DNA of 46,790 nucleotides, from the IMG/VR virus record IMGVR_UViG_3300030389_002782, positions 3,680-50,469 of that record, one strand, 5' to 3'. This stretch comes from a virus. The notes below the pieces were generated by a model that ran no database searches, was not told the origin of the DNA, and saw only the letters and a list, made by a program, of their open reading frames with translations. This document shows, piece after piece, positions 7,909-15,672 of this stretch. The translations under genes and the position numbers were made by a program. The stretch's first letter is position 1. Every line of letters starts with the position of its first letter.

Positions 7909-7962
7909 TATATCGAGGGGGAGTCCTCTACATTATCACACACATTACGAAAGGAGATTTTT

Positions 7963-8196
7963 ATGGAAATCTTAAATAAATTTAGAACTTGGGCATCTGC
8001 TCTTGCAGAGGTCGGTGTTAGTTTGATAGCACTTGGCATTGTTCTTGAAGTTCTATTCAATGGGCAGGGCATACCGTTCTGGCCAAATATTAATGTGATT
8101 GGAAATGTACAAAGCATCATAGCAGGGTTTTCTGCTCAAGGCTTAGTTGGATTAGTGGCAGTTTGGGTACTTTACTCAATCTATACTAAGAAATAA
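7963..8196 (+). CDS. Two-span membrane protein of T4-like marine phages, 77 aa
   Basis: After MEILNKFRTWASALAEVG comes a span (VSLIALGIVLEVLF, about 18-32), a loop with PFWPNINVIGN, and a second span (GFSAQGLVGLVAVWVLYSIYT, about 54-74). The arrangement and SQGLVGLVA-like end are familiar from small proteins of marine T4-like phages. SD is AAAGGAG. Another holin-like candidate in the same block; only one of these is likely to set lysis timing. Confidence 0.65.
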   Translation: MEILNKFRTWASALAEVGVSLIALGIVLEVLFNGQGIPFWPNINVIGNVQSIIAGFSAQGLVGLVAVWVLYSIYTKK

Positions 8197-8219
8197 TAAA
8201 TAATACTAGGGAGAGAGTT

Positions 8220-8630
8220 TTGTCAGACATACAATTAGATGTAGAATTATTAAAAAAAGATGTCGAAGAGATGAAGTTAATTCATGGGCGTCTTGATAAT
8301 GCTATTTCAAAAATATCTGACGTTTCCAATTCTATCAACCGAATGTTGGCAGTTCATGAGGAAAAACTCTCTTCCCAAGAAGAAGCAATCATCAATGCAG
8401 AAAATTTAGTTGAAGCCAGAAGAATGGAATTCAACAAAGAAATCAAAGAACTTCACGACAGAATCACTAAAAATAGTAAAGAACAATTAGACGCAATAAA
8501 CAATCTAAAGTCAGAATTATCGGGCCGTGTGGCCGTCCTAGACAAGTTTAGGTGGGTTTTAATTGGTGGTTCTATAGTTATCGGATTCGTTATACACAAG
8601 TTAATGAATATCGGTATCACTATCTCTTGA
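8220..8630 (+). CDS. Tail-anchored coiled-coil membrane protein, 136 aa, TTG start
   Basis: Translation appears to start at TTG (8220), nine bases after GGGAGAG; no upstream ATG exists in frame. Residues 5-100 are coiled coil, including SNSINRMLAVHEEKLSSQEEA, a segment I recall from T4-like marine phages. Residues 113-130 form one C-terminal membrane span (WVLIGGSIVIGFVIHKL). The product would be a membrane-anchored rod in the lysis or membrane block. Function unknown. Confidence 0.65.
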   Translation: MSDIQLDVELLKKDVEEMKLIHGRLDNAISKISDVSNSINRMLAVHEEKLSSQEEAIINAENLVEARRMEFNKEIKELHDRITKNSKEQLDAINNLKSELSGRVAVLDKFRWVLIGGSIVIGFVIHKLMNIGITIS

Positions 8631-8655
8631 CAACTTCAATAAAATTTAGTAGGAT
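8627..8655 (+). promoter_or_regulatory. Sigma-70-like promoter, possibly giving a leaderless mRNA
   Basis: TTGACA (8627-8632) is followed after exactly 17 bases by TAGGAT (8650-8655), a four-of-six match to TATAAT. The ATG of the next gene is six bases further on, where transcription should start. The AGGA inside the -10 could instead act as SD for read-through messages. Confidence 0.45.
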
Positions 8656-8661
8656 AAACAC

Positions 8662-8844
8662 ATGACCAAGTATAAGGTTGAAACCCATAGGGTTAGTGTG
8701 CGACACATTATCGTAAATGCAAAAGACGAGAAAGAAGCCAAACAACTTGCAAGTGATTACGTTGACAAGAAGTCGCACTTAAACCCAACTATAACTTATG
8801 ATAAAAAGTTAAAAAAAATTAAGAGATGTAAAGAAATAGATTGA
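8662..8844 (+). CDS. Small basic hypothetical protein, 60 aa
   Basis: MTKYKVETHRVSVRHIIVNAKDEKEAKQLASDYV resembles a short beta-alpha unit with the DEKEAxxxA helix seen in many small phage proteins that carry a DpnD/PcfM-like or YcfA-like fold. It is Lys-rich and lacks a catalytic motif. It stands alone between two sigma-70-like promoters and ends inside the -35 region of the primase promoter. Function unknown. Confidence 0.55.
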   Translation: MTKYKVETHRVSVRHIIVNAKDEKEAKQLASDYVDKKSHLNPTITYDKKLKKIKRCKEID

Positions 8845-8870
8845 CAATCAGATAGTATCTGATATATTAT
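8841..8870 (+). promoter_or_regulatory. Early sigma-70-like promoter with an internal palindrome
   Basis: TTGACA (8841-8846) is paired with TATTAT (8865-8870) at 18 bases, or TATATT (8863-8868) at 16. Between them lies the inverted repeat CAGATA-G-TATCTG (8849-8861), the place and size of a repressor operator. TATTAT ends six bases before the primase ATG, so the transcript may be leaderless. Confidence 0.6.
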
Positions 8871-8876
8871 GATGTA

Positions 8877-9890
8877 ATGTATTTAGAACAAAAGTATCTA
8901 CTTTTGGTTTCATCACAATTACAACTGTTTAAGAAAAAGAGTAATAATCTCTTTAACTTTCGTTGTCCTTATTGTGGCGATTCTCAAAAAAGTAAAAGTA
9001 AAGCGAGAGGATATGTATTTCAAAAAGAAAATTCTCTCATCTATAAGTGTCACAATTGTGGTGTTGGCACAACTGTTCCTAAACTAATCAAACATGTAAA
9101 CGAGACTTTATACAATGAGTTTATGACAGAGTCATATCGTGCAGAGATACCAAAAGATAATGCGAGAGGTATTCGCATTGATACAGATGACTTATCCCCA
9201 ACTGTTAAGAACATGTTGAAAAGTTCTAATTCTAAATTAAACAGATTAAAAAAAGTTTCACAATTAGATCATGATCACCCAGTCAAAAAATTTATTGAAG
9301 ATAGAAAAATACCCTCAGATAAACATTATCTATTGTATTATGCTCCACACTTTTATAAGTTTGTAAATACAATTATTGACAATAAGTTTCCTAGTCTAGT
9401 TGGTGATCATCCTAGATTAGTGATTCCATTTTTCAATGAAGATAATGATTTAATTGCAATTCAAGGGAGGGCATTTGGCAATGAAAATCCTAAATACATC
9501 ACAATCAAGATTGACGAGAATCAAGAAAAAATATATGGAACTGATAGAGTCGATTGGGATAGAACAGTTTGTGTATTTGAAGGCCCTATTGATAGCCTGT
9601 TTATTGATAATAGTATTGCGACTGCTCAGTCTGACCTAAGGATATATAAAGATAATGTTGTTTTGGTACCTGACAATGAACCAAGAAACTTTGAAGTCGT
9701 AAAACAAATTGAGAAGTATATTAATGAAAACTTTCAAGTCGTTATATGGCCAAGTGATATTAAACAAAAGGATATAAATGATATGATTCTATCTGGTAAA
9801 ACAGAAAGAGACATAAAAGACATCATAGCACAAAACACATTTAGTGGTTTGTTGGCTAGAACAAAATTTATTGAGTGGAAAAAAGTTTGA
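8877..9890 (+). CDS. gp61: DNA primase, T4 gp61 family
   Basis: The product makes RNA primers for lagging-strand synthesis with the phage helicase. A zinc ribbon is visible: FRCPYCGDS (Cys30, Cys33) and CHNCG (Cys58, Cys61), with the family pattern KARGYVF between. The TOPRIM half carries PRLVIPFF, a QGRAFG turn, YGTDRVDWD, VFEGPIDSLFI (catalytic Glu) and VLVPDNEPRN (Asp). Length (337 aa) matches T4 gp61 (about 342). There is no SD before ATG 8877, and the promoter places transcription start near the ATG. It overlaps the radical SAM gene downstream. Confidence 0.93.
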   Translation: MYLEQKYLLLVSSQLQLFKKKSNNLFNFRCPYCGDSQKSKSKARGYVFQKENSLIYKCHNCGVGTTVPKLIKHVNETLYNEFMTESYRAEIPKDNARGIRIDTDDLSPTVKNMLKSSNSKLNRLKKVSQLDHDHPVKKFIEDRKIPSDKHYLLYYAPHFYKFVNTIIDNKFPSLVGDHPRLVIPFFNEDNDLIAIQGRAFGNENPKYITIKIDENQEKIYGTDRVDWDRTVCVFEGPIDSLFIDNSIATAQSDLRIYKDNVVLVPDNEPRNFEVVKQIEKYINENFQVVIWPSDIKQKDINDMILSGKTERDIKDIIAQNTFSGLLARTKFIEWKKV

Positions 9891-10948
9891 CTTATTGTGT
9901 AAAAGCATTTAATGAAATATATTCTGATAGCGCTAATCGATATAGATTGTGTTGTCATGCAGATGTAAATAAATCTATTAGTCATATGACCACTGATAAT
10001 ACATTACCATTTGATTATTTTTTATCTGATGAATTAGAAAAAATTAGAAATGATATGTTTGACGGTAAAAACATAGATGGTTGTGAGGGTTGTTACAATG
10101 ATGAAAAAGTAAATGGGTATAGTCATAGACTAATGTATAATGAAAAATATAAAAATGTAAGTGAAGTAAAAAATGTTATCACTAAACTAAAAAATTTTGG
10201 AAGTCGATGTAATTTAGGATGTTACATGTGTCGTCCATACGACTCATCGACTAGAAGACAAGAATTAAAGTCTGCTGGTTTAGTTGATGTGTGGAATGAT
10301 TTAGGATTGACTGAATTTGAAAAAGAATGGGTTCACAACGTATCATCTAAAGAAGTTGAAATTTTTAATAATAATATTTTAGATAATATTGATAAGGTTG
10401 GTGAAGTAAAAATTTTTGGAGGTGAACCTGTATTACTTGATAGAATGTGGCAGTTTTTAGATTCAGTGGATGACAGTGATGCAAAACAAATTGATATAGT
10501 GATGTCAACTAATTTGACACAAATAAAATATAAAGATTGGTCATTGCTTAATATTGATAAAAAATTTAAAAGTTTGAAACTAATGGTATCATGTGATCAC
10601 TATGGAAAACAACTTGAATTTATTAGATATCCAATTGACGTAAAACAGTTTGAACAAAACTTACAAATCATGAAAGATCATATCATATTCATTGCATGTA
10701 CAGTAAGTGTACTAAATGTTTTTGATTTAAAAAAAATTGAAGAATATTACAAGGATTTTGCAGTGTCATTTGAACCTGTATATAGTCCAGCATCTTTGTC
10801 GATAAAGAATATTCCAAACAAAGATGATATAGATTACATACCAAATCAGTTAGTAAAAACTGAGTTGTTGAAAACTGCGAGTGATGATGAGTTCAAAAAG
10901 GGAAATGCATATATACAAGCGTTGCAAAATTATAGGAGAGGCGTATGA
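9875..10948 (+). CDS. Radical SAM protein (phage twitch-type), 357 aa
   Basis: The radical SAM cluster motif CNLGCYMC (Cys112, Cys116, Cys119; CX3CX2C) is intact, followed by KIFGGEPVLLD, the GGEP motif that binds SAM. An N-terminal cysteine set (YCVKAFNEIY, then CC at 26-27, and CEGC at 70-73) is typical of phage radical SAM proteins with a twitch-like extra cluster region. The substrate is unknown; relatives act on peptides or sugars. GTG 9875 is used here, but TTG 9887, overlapping the primase stop, is an alternative. It sits between primase and ribonucleotide reductase, with a four-base overlap into nrdA. Confidence 0.85.
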   Translation: MEKSLTYCVKAFNEIYSDSANRYRLCCHADVNKSISHMTTDNTLPFDYFLSDELEKIRNDMFDGKNIDGCEGCYNDEKVNGYSHRLMYNEKYKNVSEVKNVITKLKNFGSRCNLGCYMCRPYDSSTRRQELKSAGLVDVWNDLGLTEFEKEWVHNVSSKEVEIFNNNILDNIDKVGEVKIFGGEPVLLDRMWQFLDSVDDSDAKQIDIVMSTNLTQIKYKDWSLLNIDKKFKSLKLMVSCDHYGKQLEFIRYPIDVKQFEQNLQIMKDHIIFIACTVSVLNVFDLKKIEEYYKDFAVSFEPVYSPASLSIKNIPNKDDIDYIPNQLVKTELLKTASDDEFKKGNAYIQALQNYRRGV

Positions 10949-12708
10949 AGAAACAGTATTGTAATATCAAAATTGATACAGATCGAGATCAAAACTTTAC
11001 AGACCAAGCACAAAAACTTTTAAAAGATTATTATTGTCTAAGTGAAGAACCTTCCCCACAATTTGCACTTGCAAGAGCATCAAACGCTTACTCTTATGGT
11101 AACAAACAACTTGCACAAAGAATTTATGACTACGCCAGTCAAGGTTGGTTTATGTTTGCATCACCTGTATTATCAAACGCACCACTGCCAGGCAAAAAAC
11201 CAAAAGCATTACCTATATCTTGTTTCTTAACTTATGTGCCAGATACACTTGACGGATTAATTGATCATACATCTGAACTAAGATGGTTGTCAGTAAAGGG
11301 AGGTGGAGTTGGAGGTCATTGGTCAAATGTCCGTTCAGTATCAGATATCGCACCAGGCCCAATACCTTTTTTACACACAGTTGATGCTGATATGATTGCT
11401 TATAGACAAGGTAAAACTAGAAAAGGTAGTTATGCAGCTTACATAGATGTGTCACACCCAGATATTATGGAGTTCTTAACACTAAGAATACCGACAGGTG
11501 ATATAGGAAGAAAAACATTAAATTTACATAACGCAGTAAATGTGACTGATGAATTTATGAATGCAGTAAAAAAAGATTTAGAATGGAACTTAGTTGATCC
11601 TAATGATGGCACAATTAGAGATACAATGAAAGCAAGAAAACTTTGGGAACAAATCTTAGAAGTTAGATTTAGAACAGGTGAACCATATGTTAATTTTATA
11701 GATACTGCGAATAAGTATTTACCTAAACCATTAAAAGATAAAGGTTTAAAAATACATGGTTCTAATTTGTGTAACGAAATACATCTACCAACAAATGATG
11801 AGAGAACTGCCGTGTGTTGTTTGTCATCATTAAATTTAGAAAAGTATGATGATTTCAAAGATACAACAATTGTAAGAGACTTGATTACATTTTTAGATAA
11901 CGTATTACAGTTTTTTGTTGACAATGCAGGTGACGAAATAAGTCGTGCAAGATATTCAGCAACACAAGAGAGAAGTTTAGGACTTGGTGCAATGGGTTAT
12001 CATTCTTATTTACAAAAACATATGATACCTTTTGAACAATCTGGTCGTATCAATAAAGAGATTTTTTCATGGATGAGAAGTGAAGCAGATGCACAAACTT
12101 TGATACTTGGAAAAGAAAAAGGTGAGGCACCTGATATGAAGGGAACTGGCAGACGAAATGCTCATTGTCTTGCGATAGCACCTAACGCTAATTCATCAAT
12201 GATAGTTGGAACATCACCGTCAATTGAACCGAATAAAGCAAACGCATACACTCATAGAACTAGAGCAGGTTCACATTTAATTAAAAACAAGTATCTTGAA
12301 AAAATACTTGAAGAATACAAGATGAATACACCTGAAGTTTGGACGGGTATTGTTACGAATAATGGATCTGTTGATCATCTTGAATTTTTAAATGACGAGG
12401 AAAAAGAAGTATTTAAAACTGCTGTTGAATTAGATCAAATGAGACTTGTGGAACTTGGAGGTCAAAGACAAGTTTACTTAGATCAAGGACAATCATTAAA
12501 CTTATTCTTTCCAGCAGGTACTTCAAAAAAATATGTACAATCAGTGCATATGAGAGCATGGGAAACTGAATGTAAAGGATTATACTATTTAAGAACTGAA
12601 GTTTCAAAAAGAGCAGAGAATATATCTGAAAAAATTAAATTAGATAAATTAAAAGATTACTCAGACATTAAAAAAGACGAAGAAGAATGTCTGGCATGTC
12701 AAGCATAG
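10945..12708 (+). CDS. nrdA: Class I ribonucleotide reductase, catalytic subunit, without ATP-cone
   Basis: The enzyme reduces ribonucleoside diphosphates to deoxy forms for phage DNA synthesis, together with NrdB next door. Redox cysteines are present: Cys93 (ISCFLTY), Cys291/292 (AVCCLSSLNL) and the thiyl-radical Cys276 in SNLCNEI with Asn274 and Glu278. The phosphate-binding loop (IAPNANSSMIVGTSPSIEPN), the radical-relay pair Tyr547-Tyr548 and the C-terminal CLACQA shuttle cysteines complete the site. At 587 aa it is well below the 750-760 of E. coli and T4 NrdA: it starts directly at the catalytic core, so it probably lacks allosteric dATP control. Confidence 0.95.
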   Translation: MKKQYCNIKIDTDRDQNFTDQAQKLLKDYYCLSEEPSPQFALARASNAYSYGNKQLAQRIYDYASQGWFMFASPVLSNAPLPGKKPKALPISCFLTYVPDTLDGLIDHTSELRWLSVKGGGVGGHWSNVRSVSDIAPGPIPFLHTVDADMIAYRQGKTRKGSYAAYIDVSHPDIMEFLTLRIPTGDIGRKTLNLHNAVNVTDEFMNAVKKDLEWNLVDPNDGTIRDTMKARKLWEQILEVRFRTGEPYVNFIDTANKYLPKPLKDKGLKIHGSNLCNEIHLPTNDERTAVCCLSSLNLEKYDDFKDTTIVRDLITFLDNVLQFFVDNAGDEISRARYSATQERSLGLGAMGYHSYLQKHMIPFEQSGRINKEIFSWMRSEADAQTLILGKEKGEAPDMKGTGRRNAHCLAIAPNANSSMIVGTSPSIEPNKANAYTHRTRAGSHLIKNKYLEKILEEYKMNTPEVWTGIVTNNGSVDHLEFLNDEEKEVFKTAVELDQMRLVELGGQRQVYLDQGQSLNLFFPAGTSKKYVQSVHMRAWETECKGLYYLRTEVSKRAENISEKIKLDKLKDYSDIKKDEEECLACQA

Positions 12709-12718
12709 GAGAGAAAAA

Positions 12719-14047
12719 ATGGATGTACAAATCTATACAACACCAACTTGTGGTTATTGTTTAAATGCCAAAAATTGGTTTAAAGAACATGGTATTGAGT
12801 ATACCGAACACTCATTAGTAAACGATGAGGACAGACTAGAGTTTATTCAAAGAGTAAACAATGTTGAAGAAAAGTTAGGTAAAACAGGTGGAAGTATTAA
12901 ATCAGTTCCACAAATTTTTGTTAATGGTGAAAGAATTGGTGGATATACTCAATTGCTTGAAAGTTCAGAGAAGATTCTTAAAAAAAGAGGTGGTGGATTA
13001 TACAAGTTTAATGAAACATACAAACCATTTCACTACCCTTGGGCGGTCGACTTAGTACAGAAACATGAGAAAGTTCATTGGATCGAAGATGAAGTAGATT
13101 TATCAGAAGACGTGACAGATTGGAAAGGTGGTAAAATGACTGAGTTAGAAAAAGAATATGTGACTCACGTTCTTAGACTTTTCACACAATCTGATGTTGC
13201 TGTTGGGCAAAACTATTATGATCAGTTTCTTCCTAAGTTTAAAAACAATGAAGTAAGAAACATGTTAGGTTCTTTTGCATCAAGAGAAGGAATACATCAA
13301 AGAGCATACGCACTTTTAAATGAAACACTTGGATTACCAGATGAAGAGTTTCATGCATTTTTAGAGTATCAAGAGATGGCAGATAAAGTTGATTTCATGA
13401 TGAATTCAAATGTAAGTACAAAGAAAGGTATGGCTCTTGCACTTGCTAAATCAGTATTTAACGAGGGTATATCACTGTTTGCGTCTTTCGTGATGTTGTT
13501 AAACTTTCAAAGATTTGGAAAGATGAAAGGATCTGGTAAGATTGTCGAGTGGTCAGTTAGAGATGAGTCTATGCACGTTGAAGGTATCGCACAATTGTTT
13601 AGAGCATTTTGTGCTGAGAATGCAACAATAGTAGATAATCAATTGAAAAAAGAGATTTATGAAATGTCTAAAAAAGTTGTAGAACTTGAGGATAAGTTTA
13701 TTGATCTTGCATACGGCATGGGTGAACCAGAAGGATTAACAAAAGAAGATGTTAAACAATATATCAGATACATAGCAGATAGAAGACTACTACAACTAGG
13801 TTTGAAAACAAACTTTAAGGTAAAAGAAAATCCAATACCGTGGTTAGAGTGGATTCTAAACGCAGCCGATCATACAAACTTTTTTGAAAACAGAGTAACT
13901 GAATATGAAGTTGCAGGTTTGACAGGTGATTGGCAAGTTGCTTATGAAGACCCAGAGGCACATGTGAATTGTGATCACGATGAAGGAACATGTGTTTTAG
14001 AGGACACTAAAAAAGAACAAGCAATGGCACAAGGAAACTTATTTTAA
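12719..14047 (+). CDS. nrdB: Glutaredoxin fused to ribonucleotide reductase radical subunit
   Basis: Residues 1-85 are a glutaredoxin (TPTCGYC active site, Cys11/Cys14; cis-proline loop SVPQIF; GGYTQL glutathione site). Residues 100-430 are NrdB, with iron ligands Asp159, Glu190, His193, Glu249, Glu283 and His286, and the radical tyrosine Tyr197 (SREGIHQRAY). The glutaredoxin can therefore re-reduce NrdA from within the holoenzyme. SD AGGAGAG lies ten bases after nrdA. The last residues are acidic and Cys-containing (CDHDEGTC), unlike a standard NrdB tail. Grx-NrdB fusions are known from a few bacteria, one of which (Facklamia) has been characterised. Confidence 0.94.
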   Translation: MDVQIYTTPTCGYCLNAKNWFKEHGIEYTEHSLVNDEDRLEFIQRVNNVEEKLGKTGGSIKSVPQIFVNGERIGGYTQLLESSEKILKKRGGGLYKFNETYKPFHYPWAVDLVQKHEKVHWIEDEVDLSEDVTDWKGGKMTELEKEYVTHVLRLFTQSDVAVGQNYYDQFLPKFKNNEVRNMLGSFASREGIHQRAYALLNETLGLPDEEFHAFLEYQEMADKVDFMMNSNVSTKKGMALALAKSVFNEGISLFASFVMLLNFQRFGKMKGSGKIVEWSVRDESMHVEGIAQLFRAFCAENATIVDNQLKKEIYEMSKKVVELEDKFIDLAYGMGEPEGLTKEDVKQYIRYIADRRLLQLGLKTNFKVKENPIPWLEWILNAADHTNFFENRVTEYEVAGLTGDWQVAYEDPEAHVNCDHDEGTCVLEDTKKEQAMAQGNLF

Positions 14048-14202
14048 TGAGAAAAAAAATGTTATGTGAGGAGTGTGAAGCATCATACGAAATCAAACAT
14101 GACATGGATACAGATTATTTTGTGATTGAGCACTGCCCATTTTGCGGTGCTCATCAAGAGTCTGACGAATATGTTTCGTATGAAGAGGAATATGATGAAT
14201 GA
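14047..14202 (+). CDS. Small zinc-ribbon protein, 51 aa
   Basis: The ATG overlaps the nrdB stop (TAATG). Two CxxC pairs (MLCEECEA at Cys7/Cys10 and HCPFCGA at Cys30/Cys33) predict a one-zinc ribbon; the tail is acidic (SYEEEYDE). It overlaps the following nuclease gene by four bases. Small zinc ribbons of this kind occur widely in phage replication clusters; partner unknown. Confidence 0.7.
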   Translation: MRKKMLCEECEASYEIKHDMDTDYFVIEHCPFCGAHQESDEYVSYEEEYDE

Positions 14203-14537
14203 AAACACAATCGGCCAAAGCAAAAGGTCGTAGATTACAACAATGGTTTCGTGATTTACTGATTGAAAAACTTAACATACACACTGAAGATATAGAGTCA
14301 AGGAGTATGGGAGCAGGTGGCGAAGATTTAATTATGTCAAGATCTGCAAGGACAAAGTTTCCATACTCTATAGAATGTAAAAATCAAGAAAAAGTGAATG
14401 TTTGGGAATCATATAAACAGTCAGTCGAAAACTCAAAAGATTATGAACCAATAGTCGTAATTAAAAAAAATAATCATAAACCTTTAGTTATAGTTGATGC
14501 AGATTACTTTGTGAGATTACATGATGAAAAACAGTGA
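14199..14537 (+). CDS. PD-(D/E)XK nuclease-like protein, 112 aa
   Basis: A basic helix (KGRRLQQWFRDLLIEKL) precedes a GAGGEDLIMS strand and a PYSIECKNQEK strand, giving the D...ExK core of small PD-(D/E)XK enzymes. The last strand, EPIVVIKKNNHKPLVIVD, fits the fold of Hjc- or VRR-type nucleases. Size and position in a replication operon agree with a junction-resolving or repair nuclease, but the substrate is inferred. Confidence 0.75.
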   Translation: MKTQSAKAKGRRLQQWFRDLLIEKLNIHTEDIESRSMGAGGEDLIMSRSARTKFPYSIECKNQEKVNVWESYKQSVENSKDYEPIVVIKKNNHKPLVIVDADYFVRLHDEKQ

Positions 14538-14691
14538 ACAATTAGACAGAATAGAAAAAAGACTAGACGCATTAGAAAAAAAGTTAGATATACTAACGAA
14601 AACCCTTGACAAACACATTAAGTTCATAGATAATACTTATGAAGGATTACGAAATCCAATTGACAGTGTGAAGAAGTGGTTAACTAAATGA
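14521..14691 (+). CDS. Small coiled-coil protein, 56 aa
   Basis: The ATG (14521, or the next codon) overlaps the end of the nuclease gene, and the stop overlaps the next start (ATGA). Residues 6-38 form a coiled coil (LDRIEKRLDALEKKLDILTKTL), ending in a Trp-containing tail (VKKWLTK). A sigma-70-like promoter lies within the gene at 14601-14634. Function unknown. Confidence 0.65.
   Translation: MMKNSEQLDRIEKRLDALEKKLDILTKTLDKHIKFIDNTYEGLRNPIDSVKKWLTK
14601..14634 (+). promoter_or_regulatory. Sigma-70-like promoter for the sugar/curli block
   Basis: AACCCTTGACA (14601-14611), 17 bases, then GATAAT (14629-14634). The 11-base AACCCTTGACA occurs again at 22856 and 26265 in promoter position, which supports a real element. 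Transcription would start about 50 bases before the cytidylyltransferase gene and could run through the curli genes, since no terminator is seen before 22.8 kb. Confidence 0.6.
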
Positions 14692-15098
14692 GAATAGGAT
14701 TTACTTGTAGTAGTTTCGATTTGTTACATGCAGGTCATACTTTAATGTTAGAAGAAGCAAGATCACAATGTGATTATCTAATTGTTGGTATGCAACTAGA
14801 TCCCACAGTTGATAGACCAAATAAAAACAAACCAATTCAAACAGTTGTTGAGAGATACTTGCAATTACGAGGTTCTAAGTATGTAGATGAAATAATTCCA
14901 TATTCTACTGAACAAGACTTAGAAGATATATTGTCAAGTATGCATATAGATGTTCGTATAGTTGGAATTGAATATATGGGTAGAGAATTTACAGGTAAAG
15001 ATATTTGTAATCAAAGAAATATAGAAATATATTATAACGAAAGAGTTCATAGATTCAGTTCGAGTGACAGTGTAAAAAGGATATTAGATAATGAATAA
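14688..15098 (+). CDS. Cytidylyltransferase-like nucleotidyltransferase, 136 aa
   Basis: The nucleotide-binding HxGH motif is at residues 14-17 (FDLLHAGHT) and a late RFSSSDSVKRI segment supplies the second phosphate-binding motif, as in glycerol-3-phosphate cytidylyltransferase (TagD) and related enzymes. Length is that of the single-domain enzymes (about 130). It would activate a phosphorylated polyol or sugar with CTP. The next genes, a deacetylase and a glycosyltransferase-like protein, suggest a small glycan-modifying pathway; the substrate cannot be read from sequence. Confidence 0.85.
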   Translation: MRIGFTCSSFDLLHAGHTLMLEEARSQCDYLIVGMQLDPTVDRPNKNKPIQTVVERYLQLRGSKYVDEIIPYSTEQDLEDILSSMHIDVRIVGIEYMGREFTGKDICNQRNIEIYYNERVHRFSSSDSVKRILDNE

Positions 15099-15672
15099 AG
15101 TATTAGTGTTGTCAGCACACCCAGATGATTTAGAGATATCATGTGGTGGAACAGTTGCAAAGTTTGTTGATGAAGGTAACGTAGTAGATAATATTATATT
15201 GTGTTCAAATGTTAAACATAAAAAATATGTTCCAGCATCATCAAAAATTTTAGGATATAATCCAATATATTTAAATCATAGAGATGAATCACCAACAAGT
15301 AAAGTCATCGCAGAGATAGAAAAGAAAGTTGATATAGAATCATATGATTTATTAATTACACATTGGAGTGAAGATTGGCATCAAGATCACAGATTTTGTC
15401 ATGAATTAGGTAATTCACTAAGAAGAAAACAACAACTTGATGTATGGTATATGAATGCATTTCCATATTGTCAAAAATATAAGAGTTTTGAAGCAAACTT
15501 ATTTGTGGATATTACAAAGTACAAATATAAGAAACTAGACGCAATGTCACTATATGATAATGTGCCAGATGAATATTACATAGGAATCGATAGTATGTCT
15601 AGATATCGAGGATCATTTGTTCATGTAAAACACGCAGAGGTATTTAAAGTTGATACACTTTTGTATGGTTAA
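15091..15672 (+). CDS. PIG-L/LmbE-type N-acetylglucosaminyl deacetylase-like protein, 193 aa
   Basis: AHPDDLEISCGG (His10, Asp12, Asp13) is the metal-binding and catalytic signature of the PIG-L/LmbE family. WHQDHR (His97, Asp99, His100) supplies the second motif. These zinc enzymes remove acetyl groups from N-acetylglucosamine-type sugars. Length is typical of the short bacterial members. It overlaps both neighbours by eight bases and is probably translated with them. Target glycan unknown: host envelope or phage modification are both possible. Confidence 0.87.
   Translation: MNKVLVLSAHPDDLEISCGGTVAKFVDEGNVVDNIILCSNVKHKKYVPASSKILGYNPIYLNHRDESPTSKVIAEIEKKVDIESYDLLITHWSEDWHQDHRFCHELGNSLRRKQQLDVWYMNAFPYCQKYKSFEANLFVDITKYKYKKLDAMSLYDNVPDEYYIGIDSMSRYRGSFVHVKHAEVFKVDTLLYG

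Noticed and set aside
11439-11924. 161-codon minus-strand frame
   Set aside because: Antisense to nrdA, whose catalytic residues are all in the plus frame.
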